Shown here piece after piece: positions 13,328 through 25,709 of a stretch of DNA of 64,000 nt; the first letter of the stretch is position 1, and each line of letters starts with the position of its first letter. The DNA comes from Vespa crabro. Taxonomy: Eukaryota > Arthropoda > Insecta > Hymenoptera > Vespidae. Location: the NCBI RefSeq assembly GCF_910589235.1, contig NC_060966.1:1426001-1490000 (forward strand), written 5' to 3'. The notes beneath the pieces are model-generated. The model ran no database searches. It saw only the letters and a list, made by a program, of their open reading frames with translations, and was not told the DNA's origin. The translations under genes and the position numbers were made by a program.

Positions 13328-14386
13328 ATGGAAAGAAAACTACGGTTTGCGTTTAAATGTGTGGCATCACCAAGCGACAGAAAAACAAACGTGATTGCTA
13401 TAACCTCTATCACAACTGAGGATAAAGAAAAATACATATTGCCGGAAAACGAGAAATTGGTAAGTAATCACAGCGAACTAATAAAAACCGAAAGTTATAA
13501 GAGAATGAAAAAAAGTCTCAATCAAAGAGGCCAGGAGAAAAAAATTTGGATTACATGCACACAGGAAATGGAAGCTACGTATTTCGACGAAAATGGAAAC
13601 GTAATATTCAATGATCTATACCTAGACGAAGTAGTAGAGAAAGACATAGTAGAACCCGCATAGGAAAAAGAACACCAAATAGATTTAAAGAGTATATCGG
13701 GACAATTTATGATCGAAAAATTTGTGTGCAAACATTCAAATGCAGAACAATGGTTGGAGACATTTGAAAAAGGGTGTCAAAGATTCAAAATTAAAAGAGA
13801 TAACACAAGAATCGAAACCCTAAGATTATTCCTTGACAGAGCATACGTGGATTGGCACTCAGCAACATTAACAGCCTTAACAATGGAGGCTAGTTGGAAC
13901 GAATGGAAACAAAAGTTCTTGAAATCATTTGCAGACAAGGGATGGAATACAGGTATATACGCTACATCCTACAGATATAAGGAAGGTTCACTGATGGAGT
14001 ACGCTATGAAGAAGGAAAAACTACTACTCGGTATGGACAACAATATAGGTACGAAGACCCTGATAATGCTTATAGCAGCAGGAATACCAGATTTTATAAG
14101 AAATAAGATAGACAGAGAAAAGTGTCAAAATTCGACAGAACTATTACAGGAGATAAAGAAATGTGAAAATCTGGTAAGTAAGAACAATTTTAAAAAGAAG
14201 AAAGAGGAAAGACAAGATAACAACAAGAAATTTGAAGAGAAAAGACCATGTAAGAACTGTGAAAAACTAAACAAAGGTATTAGATATCACTCAGAGGACG
14301 CCTGTTGTTTTAGAAAAGAAACCAGAATAAACAAAAGCAACTCGATGATAAAAGTAGACCTATGCAAGGAACAAAAAAACAAATAA
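13328..14386 (+). pseudogene. gag: Gypsy gag, broken by one stop
   Basis: This is the capsid/nucleocapsid frame of the LTR element, starting at ATG 13,328 (MERKLRFAFKC). It is one continuous frame except for a TAG at 13,661-13,663. The middle part has capsid-like helical sequence (SNAEQWLETFEKGCQRF, then SWNEWKQKFLKSFADKGW). The C-terminus has a lysine-rich stretch and a zinc-knuckle-like CKNCEKLNKGIRYHSEDAC (CX2CX9HX4C), a spacing I associate with some insect gypsy elements. The frame ends at TAA 14,384-14,386, ten bases after a slippery AAAAAAC. Confidence 0.85.
14374..14380 (+). promoter_or_regulatory. Candidate -1 ribosomal frameshift site (AAAAAAC)
   Basis: The gag frame reads caA AAA AAC here, the canonical X XXY YYZ heptamer. 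A -1 shift enters the frame that carries the protease remnant (QITTPLIKVK..., then YDPGS at 14,446-14,460). The gag stop follows three bases later. This is how gag-pol is expressed in many retroelements. No downstream pseudoknot was assessed. Confidence 0.65.
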
Positions 14387-14897
14387 CCACACCATTGATC
14401 AAAGTAAAGATGATATTAGAAGAGATGTTAGAAGTAAACGGAACATATGACCCAGGTTCCTAAGTCTCTCTAATAAATTCGAAACTAGTTAAACTAAAAA
14501 AAAATAAAAAGAGATAAAAGATAAAAATAAAATTTTTTCAAAAACGGTCAATGGTGTGATACAAACAAAAGGTTTAGTAACCATTAAAATAAAAATTTTC
14601 GATAAAGAAGAACACGTTGACGTATTTATCGTAGAAAGAAATGACTTTGAAGATTTTATTATTGGGTTGGATATGATAAAGAAATTCAAACTAACCCAAG
14701 ATGAAAATCTACAAATATCTCGAAAGAGAGAAACACAGACAAAAGAAAATATAAGTACATTGGATACAAAGAAAGAAATAAAAGAAGTTAAAATAAACTT
14801 TAACGAACATGTGAATGAGGACGAATTTAGATCAGATCTGAATCACTTGGATAATATAAAAAAAAACAAAGATAAAAAAACTAATAGAAAAATATAA
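14380..14897 (+). pseudogene. Gypsy protease region, frameshifted
   Basis: This is an aspartic-protease remnant. The active-site motif appears as YDPGS, in place of the commoner DTG or DSG; a DPG form is, as I recall it, seen in some insect gypsy elements. A TAA follows immediately at 14,461-14,463. The frame changes in the A-rich stretch 14,490-14,545. A second frame then carries KTVNGVIQTKG, DVFIVE and FIIGLDMIKKF, where the last matches the family's conserved C-terminal loop (IIGLD). The frame changes again near 14,890, before RT. It cannot yield an active enzyme as it stands. Confidence 0.75.
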
Positions 14898-15875
14898 TTT
14901 TATATTTGCAAAAAACTAATATGATGTAGGCACCGTTTCGGACTACGAAGCGCGAATAGACTTACTGGTTGATAAATACTGCAGTAAGAGACCATATAGG
15001 TGCACTATACAAGATGAAAAAGAAATAGAAAATCAAGTAGCAAAACTATTAGAAAATAAACTGATCGAAGAATCTTATAGTCCGTTTGCAGCACCAGTAA
15101 CTCTGGCATTCAAGAAAGATGAAAACAAACGATCACGATTGTATATAGATATTCGTGAATTAAACAAGATAGTTACACCACAAGCTCAACCATTTTCATT
15201 AATAGAAGATTTAATATTAAATGCAAGAAACTGTAAATACTTCACCACATTAGATATAAATTCGGCTTTCTGGTCAATTCCATTACGTATTGAAGATAGA
15301 CAAAAAACTGGATTCGTCACACAAGAGGGACACTTCCAATGGACATGTCTACCGTTCGGACTAAAAACATCACCAGCCATTTTCAGAGAATAGTATCGAA
15401 TATTCTAAGAAAGCACAAATTGAAAGATTTTTCAGAGAATTACATAGACGACATATTAATTTTTTCAGTATCATTTGAAGAACACATAGAATACATAGAA
15501 AAAGTAATGAAGGCAATAGTAAACGAAGGTTTCAGACTAAAATTTAAAAAATGTATATCTGCAACAGAATCAGTGAAATATCTCGGACACATAATAGAGC
15601 ACAATACAGTAAGACCAGTAAAGGATAATCTAATTTCAATACGAAATTTTCCTACTCCAAAAACTCAAAAGAACATTAGACAATTTCTTGAAAAAATAAA
15701 CTTTTATCACGAATACATACCGAAAAGCTCAATACAACTAAACCCAATACATAGACTGTTAAGAAAAAATGAAAAGTTCATATGGTCTGAGATGTGTGAG
15801 AAATCCTTCAAAGGTATAAAAATCTACTATGCTCTCAACCAGTGTTACAAATATTTGACAGGAATTTACCAATAA
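14893..15875 (+). pseudogene. pol: Gypsy reverse transcriptase, frameshifted
   Basis: This is the RT domain of pol. In order it shows KYNFIFAKN with a TAA at 14,917-14,919, RPYRCT, IENQVAKLLENKLIEESYSP, LYIDIRELNK (normally an RxCxDxRxLN box), FTTLDINSAFWSI (first catalytic Asp), FQWTCLPFGLKTSP and the catalytic YIDDILIFS (second and third Asp). Next come KFKKC and KYLGHII of the thumb. A one-base loss near 15,387 moves the reading from the frame of LKTSPAIF to the next one. The active-site residues are intact, but the frame is broken. Another shift near 15,830 leads into RNase H. Confidence 0.9.
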
Positions 15876-16250
15876 GAATTTACACGGATGCATCACTGGA
15901 AGGCATTGGTGCGATATTTAAGCAAGTACAGAGTGATAGTAAAGAAAAGCCAGTAGCATACTTTTCGAAAAAGTTAAATGATTCAGAAAAGAGAAAAAAG
16001 GCAATTTATTTAGAATGCCTGGCAATCAAGGAAGCGGTAAAATATTGGCAACATTGGTTGATCGGAAGAAAATTCACGATATTCACAGACCATAAACCAT
16101 TAGAAGGTATGAATATAAAAGCTAGAACAGATGAAGAACTTGGAGAATTAACATAATATTTATCTCAATATGACTTTCAAATAAAATATATTCCGTGAAA
16201 AGATAACGCTGAAGCAGATAGTCTAAGCAGAAATCCAGTACTGGAATCAT
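15845..16250 (+). pseudogene. pol: Gypsy RNase H domain, with stops
   Basis: RNase H of pol, with YTDASLEGIGA (first Asp), YLECLAIKEAVKYW (Glu) and FTIFTDHKPLEG (Asp) in the expected order. A TAA at 16,154-16,156 comes before YLSQYDFQIKYIP. A TGA then follows at the position where the family has Gly, before KDNAEADSLSRN, the conserved tether to integrase. The reading frame itself does not change between RNase H and the integrase start. Confidence 0.9.
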
Positions 16251-16379
16251 CCGAAAATACGGAAGAAATACTAAGAATAATCAACCTAATAAAAATAAAA
16301 GAAATAAAAACAGATCAAAAAGAAAATATAACATTGCAAAAGACCAAATCAAAACTAATAGAATAAGACGGGATATTCT

Positions 16380-17451
16380 ATAAAAAAATTAGAAACAAAG
16401 AATAAATAATCTTATCTACAGAACTAAGCTTAAAATTAATTAAAGAAATACATTCTGAATGGTGTCATATAGGCATCAAACAAATGATAAGCAGGATATC
16501 TCCTTACTACACAGCTAAAGGAATAACGGCAAATATAAAAAAAGTTTGCCAAAACTGCGAAATATGCATTAAGAACAAATCCAGGGGGCAAGGAAAATAT
16601 GGACGAATGTCACAACTAGGACCGGCAACGCAACCGTTCGAAATCATTTCAATAGATACCATCGGAGGCTTCGGAGGACAAAGATCAACAAAAAGATACC
16701 TTCATTTACTGGTGGATCATTTTACAAGATACGCGTTCATAAGAACATCAAAAATCCAGAGTGCAACGGATTTCATCAAGCTGATAAGTGGAATACTAGA
16801 AACCGACATAATAGGAGTGATACTCGCAGATCAATACCCGGGAATAAACTCAAAAGAAATTAGGGAATTTCTCATAAAAAAGGATACGAAACTGATTTTT
16901 ACGGCTGTCAATGCGCCCTTTTCCAACGGTCTGAACGAGAGACTGAATCAGACATTAGTAAACAAAATAAGATGCAGATTAAACGAGAAAGGAAAAAAAG
17001 AGCTTGGACAACGATCGCTAGAGAATGTTTTGATAAATACAATGAAACAGAGCATACAGTAACCAGCTTCACGCCTAAATATTTGTTAGATGGCACAATC
17101 ACCAGCATTCTACCCGAAGAGATAAAAAAAAGAAAAAATGATAAAGAAAATTGTATAAGAGATAAAGAACTAGACCTAGAAAGAACAAAAAGATCACATG
17201 AATATAACAAAAGAATATTTAATAAGAATAGAAAGCATCACCAATTTATCACAGGAGATTTGGTGTATATAGAAGATGGCAATAGGTTGAATAGAAAGAA
17301 ATTAGACGAATTGAGAATTGGCCCTATCCAAATAATAAAAAAAATTTCAAAGTCTATATACGAAATAAAAACAGGGAAACAGAGACAAGAAACTGGATTC
17401 TTCCACATAACAAAACTACTTCCGATTACAGAGGATGGAGAAGAGGATTAA
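16380..17451 (+). pseudogene. pol: Gypsy integrase, with stops and one frameshift
   Basis: Integrase of pol. The N-terminal HHCC zinc module is visible as HSEWCH and CQNCEIC. The catalytic core shows Asp in IISIDTIGGF, Asp in ILADQYPG, where the family usually has TD-N/Q-G, and Glu in NGLNERLNQTL. A frame change within the A-rich stretch 16,985-17,000 moves reading to the frame of RAWTTIARECFDKYNETEHT and the C-terminal GDLVYIEDG..LRIGPIQII segment. That frame ends at TAA 17,449-17,451. In-frame stops also lie upstream near 16,364 and 16,402. Confidence 0.88.
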
Positions 17452-17471
17452 AAATTGTTGATACTTTATCC

Positions 17472-17487
17472 GGGCGGGGGGGGGAGA
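17472..17487 (+). promoter_or_regulatory. Polypurine tract
   Basis: A run of G with a single C, ending GGGGAGA, abuts the 3' LTR. This is the expected primer site for plus-strand synthesis. Confidence 0.85.
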
Positions 17488-17790
17488 TGTAAAGAAAGTA
17501 TACTTTCTCCAGGTAGATTTGTCACGCGTCTCATGGCCCGCTCTTCCTTTGTTTCTGTTATCTACAAATTCTTTTGTTACCTACAAAGCGAGCCGTTAAG
17601 ATTTGGGGAGAGAAACTGGCAGTAAGAAATAGAACGTAGACGAGAGATGTAGTACGAGAGTAAAATATAAAATTTAACAGAGTGAACAATAAACGTGAAT
17701 TGTCGTTTCTTTGTTCACAGAGAAACATAATTCCGTTTGTCACTTCACCCTAATTGAAACGAGTTAAAATAAAAAAATTAAGATATTATA
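17488..17790 (+). repeat. 3' LTR
   Basis: This is 303 bp, the same length as the 5' LTR, with about 12 substitutions by eye and no indels. It has the same palindrome (17,493-17,508) and AATAAA (17,688-17,693). Right of it the T-rich repeat resumes at once. Confidence 0.92.
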
Positions 17791-17792
17791 TT

Positions 17793-17824
<32 letters not shown>

Positions 17825-20717
17825 CATTATTATTATTATTATTGCTATTATCTTTATTATTGCTTCTATTATTATTCTTATTATTGTTATAATTATTATC
17901 GTTATTATCGTTATAATCTTTATTATTGTTAATATTGATATTATTACAACTACTATTATCGTTACTATCGTCTTTACTGTTGATATTATTAATTTGCTAT
18001 TATTAATAATATTATTAACATTATAATCGTTATTTCGTTATTATCGTTATTGTCTTTATTATTTGCCATTATTATTGACGTTATTGTCGTTGTTATCTCT
18101 ATTAACATTATTTTTGAAATAATTATTATCGTTATTATCGTTATTCTTATTTTTATCGTTATTACAGTTATTATCATTATAAGCGTATTATTGTTATTAT
18201 TATTATTATTATTGCTATTGTTATTAGTACCGTTATTATCTTAATTATCTTCAATAACGTTATCGTCATTAATAGTATTATTGTTATTATCGTTATTTTT
18301 GTTATTATTATTATCGTCATTATCTTATAATATCGATATTATCGTTATTATTGTCATTATTATTATCGTTATTATCATTATTATCGTTATTATCGTTGCT
18401 ATTGTTCTTCTTATTATTATTATTCTTATTATCGTAATTATTGTTATTGTTGTTATTAACTACATTAGCGTTAGTATCGTTATTATTGATATTATTATTA
18501 TTATCATTGTCGTTAATATCGTTAGTATCCTTATTGTTAGTATTATTATTATCGATATTATCGTTATTATCGATATTTCTAGTATTATTATTATTATAAT
18601 TATAATTATAATAATAACTATATTTAACGTTACTCTTGTCATTATTATTAACATTATTATGGTCCTTATAGTTATTAATATTATTATTTTTATTATTATT
18701 ATTATTATTAACGTTATCATCGTTATTATCATTATGTTTGTTATTATTATTATCACTATTTACCTTTTTATTGTTATTTATGTTATTATTATTTCTGTCA
18801 TTAACATTATTAATGTTATTATCTTTTTTATTGATTTCATTATTGTCTTTATTATCGTTGTTATCGTAATACTCGTCATTAATATTATTATTAGTATAGC
18901 TATTATCAATCTTATCGTTATTACCGTTATTATTATTGTTATTAATATATTTATTATCCTCATGTTGTTATTATCAATATTATTATTATTTCTATTATAA
19001 TTATTATCGTATTAGCGTTATTAGTATTACTATTATTATCGTTATCGTTACTATCGTTATTATTATTTCTATTATTATCATTATTATCGTTATTATTGTT
19101 CTTATTATTTCCGTTATTAACGTTTTTACTGTTATTATTGTTATTAAAGTTATTATTATTATTATTATTATTATCCTTATATTTGTTATTATCGTTACAA
19201 TCGTTATTATCGATACTATTGTACCGCTATTATCGTAAATTATCTCCATTTCTCTTTATTGTTTAATATTGTATTCGTTATTATTATTAATCGATATTAT
19301 TGTTATTATTTATAATATTATTATCGCTATTTTTATTATCGTCATTATCGTCATTATTGATGTTATTATTATCGTTATTAACGTTATTATCGTTATTATT
19401 TTTCTCATTATTATTGTTATAATCGTTAATATTGTTATTATTAATATTATTATTATTATTGTTATTATCATTATTATAGTTTATGTCGTTAATATCTTTA
19501 TTACCTTATTATTATTTTTATTATTATCGTCATTGTCGTTATTATTGATACTATCGATATTATTATTATTACTTTATTCGTATTTATCGTATCATTAATA
19601 TCGTTCTTATTGTTATTATCACTATTATCGTTAATATCGTTATTATCGTTTTATTGATATCGTTATTATAGTTGTTAACGTTATTAACTTATTTTTGTTA
19701 TTATTATTATTATCTTTTTTATCGTTTTTATCATTATTATTGTTATTATTATTATCCTTATAATCGTTATTATTGTTATTATTATTATTATTATTATTAT
19801 TGTTATTATCATTATTGTCGTTTTTTTCGTTATTATTGTCATTATTACAATCGTTATTATCGTAATTATCTTTGCTAATGTTACTATTGTTAGTACTAAT
19901 ATCATTCTTATCATTATTATTCGTTTCATCGTTATTATTATCATTATTAATATCGCTATTATCGTTGTTATCTATATTATTCTTATAATTATTACCGTTA
20001 GTTTCCTTATTATCGTTATTATTGTTTCATTATTATTGTAATTATCATTATTATTAGTATTATTATATTATTTATTATCATTAATATCTTTATTATCGAT
20101 TCTATTTTTAATAATATTATTGTTATTATAGTTATTATTATTATTATTATAATAGTTATTGTCATTATTACCGTTATTTTCATTATTATTGTTATTATTA
20201 ATATTATTATTATCGTTATTATCGTTATTGTCATTATTACTATTAATATTTTTATTATTATTATCGTTATTATCGTTACTATCACTATTAGCGTTATAAT
20301 TTTTATTTTTATTATCGTTATTATCGTTATTATCGTTATTATTATTATTATTGTTATTATTGTTAATATAGCTATTTTCGTTATTATTATTATATTATTA
20401 TTATTATTATTATTGTAACTATCCATATTATTATTATTACTATTAGCGTTATAATAGTTAATATTGTTAATATCTTTTTTATTATTATCACCACTATTGC
20501 TAATATCGTTATTATCGTTATTATTGTTATTATTGTTATTATTATTATCGTTATTACCGGTAATATCGTCGTTATCTTCATTAATATTATTACTATTTTT
20601 ATTATCGTTATTATTATAATCGTTATTATCGTTATTATCGTTATTAACGTTATTATTTTTATTATTATTATGTTTATTACTGATATTATCGTTATTATCT
20701 TTATTATAGTTTTTTTC

Positions 20718-20750
<33 letters not shown>

Positions 20751-21191
20751 GATAATATTGTTACTATTAATATTATTATTATTTCAATTCTCGTTATTAT
20801 CGTTAATATTATTATCTTTATTTTCGTTTTTGTATTTATTATACAAACTACTATTATAATTATTATCCATATTATCATTAATATTGTCATTATTATTATC
20901 GATATTATAATTATTATCGTCATTATTATTATCATTAATATCGTTATTATCGTTAGTAATGTTATTATTGTTATTAATACTACAATTATTATCGTTGTTA
21001 TCGTTATTATCGTTATTATTGTTAATATTGTAATTATTATAAATATGATTATCGTTATTATCGTTATTGTTGTTATTATCGTTTTTATTGCTATTAATGT
21101 TATTATTATTGTCATTCTTATCATTATAATCATTACTATCGTTATTATTGTTATTAGTATTATCGTTACTTCCATTATTATCATTAATATC

Positions 21192-21247
<56 letters not shown>

Positions 21248-24200
21248 TATTAATGTTATTTTCTTTATATCGTTACTATCGTTACTATCGCTAATATAGA
21301 TATTAGCATTATATATAATATTATATAATCTTTATTAGTATTATTAATATTATCGTTTTTATTATTAGTATCGTTATTATTATTATTATTATCGATGTAA
21401 TCGTTATTAACCTTAATGTCGTTATAAATATCATTTTTAGTATCTTCATTATCGTTATCATCGATATTATTGTTATTGTTACTATTCTTATTATCATAAT
21501 TATTATTATGCATTATTATCGTTACTTTCGTCATTATTATTTTTGTTATTATCGTTATTATTATTATTATCAAAGCTTTTATTTTCGTTATTATCGTTAT
21601 TATCTTTTTTATCTTTCTATTTCTTATTATTACTATCATCATTAACGTTATTGTTATTATCGTTACATTTGCTATTAATATTATCGTTGTTGTCGTTACT
21701 ATCGTTATTATTGTTATTATTGTTATTATTGTTATTATTTTTATTATCGTTATTATCATTATTATTATTATTATTATTATTTTCGATTTTATCGATAATA
21801 TTGTTATTATTATTATCGATATTATCGTTTTATCTTATTATTATTATCGATAATATCGTTGTTATGTTCATTACCGCTATTATTGTTATAATTGTTATAA
21901 TTACTAGTATTATTATCGTTGTTATCGTTATTATCATTATTATGATTATTATTTTTACCGTTAGTATCGTTATTATGTTTATTATTATTTTCGTTATTAA
22001 CATAATTATCGTTATGAATATTATAATTATTATCATTTTTATCGTCATTGTCGTTATTAATGTTACAATCGTGGTCATCATTATTACTATTATCGTTATT
22101 AACGTTATTGTTTTTGTCGTTATTATAGTTATTTTCGTTATAATTGTTATTATTGTCATTATTACTATTATTACCGTCATTATCTTTATTATCAATATTA
22201 TTGTTATTATTATGAATATTACTTTTTTTTTATTTTTATAATAGTTATTATCGTTTTTATTGTTATTATTATTATAATTATTAACGTTAATATCGTTATT
22301 ATCGCTATTATAATAATTATTTTTATTAACGTTATTATCGTTTTTATCGTTATTATTATTATTGCTATTATAGTTATTATCGTTATTAATATTATTATTA
22401 TATAATGTTATTATCGTTGTTATCGTTATTATTGTTATTATTATTATGGATATTCTCGAAATAATCGTTATTATTATTATCGTTTTAATTGTTGTTACCG
22501 TTGATACTGTAATTACCTTTATTATTTTTATTATTATTGTTCTTATCGTTATTTCAGTTAATATCAATATTAATATTATTATTGTTATTATTACTACTAT
22601 TATTATCGTTATTATCGTAATTATCGATTTTATTATTGCTATTATTATAATTATAATTACATTTATTATCGTTATTATCGTTATTATCGATATTATTTTA
22701 TTATTATTATTACCATTATGATCGACATTATCGTTATTATTAATAACATAATTATTCTTATTATCTTTATTTGCGTCATTAATTTTATTATTATTATCGT
22801 TATTAACGTTATTATTGTTATTATTTTCATCGTTATTGTCATTAATATCGTTGTTGTCTATATTATTATTATTATTATTATTATCGTTAAAAGCGTTATT
22901 TTCCTTATTATTATTATTACTCTTATCGTTATTGTTACAATCGCTTTATCCTTATTATCGTTATTTTTGTTATTATTATTACTACCATTGTCGATGTTAT
23001 TGTTATTATTGTTATTATTATTATCGATGTTATCGTTATTATTGTAAGTAATGTTATTATTCCTACTATTATTCCCGTTATTATCTTTATTGTCTATAGT
23101 ATTGTTATTATTATAATATTATTATCGTTATTATCATTATAATCGTCCTTATCGTAATTATTGTTGTTACTATTACCGTCAATTTCGTTAATAACTTTAC
23201 TATTTTTATTAATACTATAATTATTATTGTTATTATCGTTATTAACGTTATTTAATTATTATCGTTATTTTCATTAATATTGTTATTATTGTTATGGTTA
23301 TTATAGTTATTATTATTATTATTATTGTCGTTTTTATCGTAATAATCGTTATTTTTATTAGCGTAAATATCGTTTTTATCATTATAATTGTTATAAATAT
23401 TATTGTTATTATTGTCGTTATTATCTTTATTTTCGTTATTATCGATATTTCCTTATTACTATAATCGTTATTATCGTTTATATTTTCACTGTTGTTAATA
23501 TTTCTATTATTATCGATATTATCTATACTAATGTTATTGTTATTATCGATAATATAGTTATTGTGGTTATTATTATTATCGATATTATTGTTATTTCCGT
23601 TCTTAATATTTCCGATAGTAACGTTATTATAGTTATTATTAATATCGTTAATAACGTTATTCTCGTTATTAATGTTATTATTGTTAATTATACTATTATT
23701 ATTATCGTTATTATCGTTATTATCGTTATTAATATTATTATTATTATTATAGTTATCATCGCTATTATCGTTTATATCGATATAATCAATAATATGACTA
23801 TAATTATTATCGTTATTATTATTTTTATTATTTACGTTAATATCGTTATTATCGCAATTAATGTCTTATTATCATCGTTGTCATCGCTCTTATTCTTAAT
23901 TTTGTTATAATTATTATTATTATTACTGTTATTATCATTTTTATCCTAATTATCTTTATGATAATTATTATTAATATCGTTATTATTGTTTCTATCTTTA
24001 TTATTTATTAATACTATTATTTTTATTATCGTTATATTTATTATCGTTATTATCGTTATAATTGTTAGCATTACTATCGTTATTATCGATTATAACTTTT
24101 TTGACTTTATTATTATTATTATCGTTAATATCGTTACTGTACTTATTATTATTATTACTATTATCGTTGTTACCTTTATTATTTTTATCGTTATTATCAT

Positions 24201-25430
24201 TGTTATGGTTATTATTGTTTTTAGTATTATCGTTATTATCATTATTACCGTCTTTTGTTATTATTATCATTGATAATATGGCTATTATTGTTATTATTGT
24301 TATCGATATTATCTATAACATCGGTATTATTATTATAGTTAATACCCTTATTTTCGTCATTATATTTATTCTTGTCATTATTACTAATATTATTATCGTT
24401 ATTACTGTTATTATCTTTATTATTTTTAATATTGTTATTATTAATAATTTTATTATCGTTATTATAGTCATTATCGTTATTATTGTTATTATTGTTATTA
24501 TTATTATTGTTAAAATCCTTTTTATTGTTATTATTACTATTAATTCTATCGTTATTATTATTATTATCGACATTATAGTTATTATTGATAATATCGTTAT
24601 TGCATATATTATTATTATAATTATTATCTTTATTATCGTTACTATTGTTACTATTGTTGTTACTATTATCGTTATTATCGTTACTATTATTATCGTTATT
24701 ATCGTAACTATTGTTATTACTATTATTAATATTAAGGTTAATATCGTCAATATTGATACTATTGTTATTATTACCACTATTATCATCGTTATTATCATTA
24801 TTATTATTTTTATTATTATTTTTGTCGTTATTATCGTTATTATCGTTATTATTATTACTATAATTGTCGTTATTATCGTTAATTTAATAATCGTTTTTAT
24901 CATTAATATCGTTATTAATAATATTATAATTATCATTATTATTATTATTATCGTTATTATTGTTATTATTATTTTCGTTATTATGGATTATATCGTTTTG
25001 ACTTAATTTTTATTATTATTATTATTGTTATTATCTTTACTGTTCTTATTATTATTATTATTATTATCGTTGATACCGTTATTATTTTTATCGTTTTATC
25101 ATTGTTATCGTTATTATTGTTATCATTATTATCGTTTTTATCCTTACTAACCTCATTTCTGTTATTATTATCATTATTATTATCGATATTATCTATAATT
25201 TCGTTATTATTATAATAGTTAATACCCTTATTTTCGTTAATATTGTTATTATTGTTATTATTACTAATATTATTATCGTTATTATCATTATAATTGTTAT
25301 TATCGTTATTACTGTTATTTTTTATTTTCGTTAGTATTGTTAATTTCGTTGTTATCTTTATCATTATTTTTACTGTTATTGATTTTATCGTTATTATCTT
25401 TATTATTATTATTATTACTATTATTATTAC
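17791..25430. repeat. T-rich repeat, arm 1 (third part)
   Basis: This is about 7.6 kb of TTATTATCG-type repeat. Distinctive words recur in unit 2: a TCTCCATTTCTCTTTATTG word at 19,246 (48,591 in unit 2), a TTTCGTTTTTGTATTTATTA word near 20,822 (49,655) and TATGAATATTACT near 22,209 (50,587). The long open frames here are Ile/Val, Leu/Ser or Tyr/Arg readings of the repeat and are not taken as genes. Confidence 0.93.
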
Positions 25431-25709
25431 TTCCTGTGAGTAGGGGGAGTTAGAATACTCCCTTAGTGCACCCTGCTTGTCGTAGGAGGCGACTAAAGTG
25501 GACTGTGTGAATGGCGAGTAATTGGTCTAGTACGGCTAATCCTACCTTTGTTCTTCTTTTATATCTTTTTCTAATCTTTCTCTCACAATCAAGCTTCTTT
25601 CAGTTCCCTGCCTTTCCTTTGGGCAGCTCGACTCCCAATTATTATATTTCTTATGATGTATAGTACATGAAAAGTTAAATGCTGCTGTGGGAGGGACTTA
25701 AACGCCACG
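25431..25709 (+). other. LINE copy A 5' UTR
   Basis: This is the leader before the ORF1-like frame. The word CTGCTTGTCGTAGGAGGCGA is shared with the start of the minus-strand copy (near 37,950, reverse complement, with small changes) and with copy B near 52,390 (GGAGG read as GCAGG). I recall a GTCGTA.GAGGCGACTAA word near the 5' end of R1-clade elements, but this was not checked. Confidence 0.6.

Larger units (their letters stand above)
13003..17790 (+). mobile_element. Ty3/gypsy LTR retrotransposon, defective
   Basis: This 4,788-bp element has two matching 303-bp LTRs, gag, protease, RT, RNase H and integrase in the Ty3/gypsy order, and a polypurine tract. No envelope-like frame lies between integrase and the 3' LTR, where only about 36 bases separate the pol stop from the LTR. 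The flanking 4 bases are TTAT on both sides (12,999-13,002 and 17,791-17,794), consistent with a target-site duplication but uninformative in TTA repeats. About 12 mismatches separate the LTRs by eye, near 4%. The coding strand is strongly A-rich. Several stops and frameshifts make it non-autonomous. It is absent from unit 2. Confidence 0.93.

Noticed and set aside
17452..17487. Envelope gene in the gypsy element
   Set aside because: Only about 36 bases separate the integrase stop from the 3' LTR.
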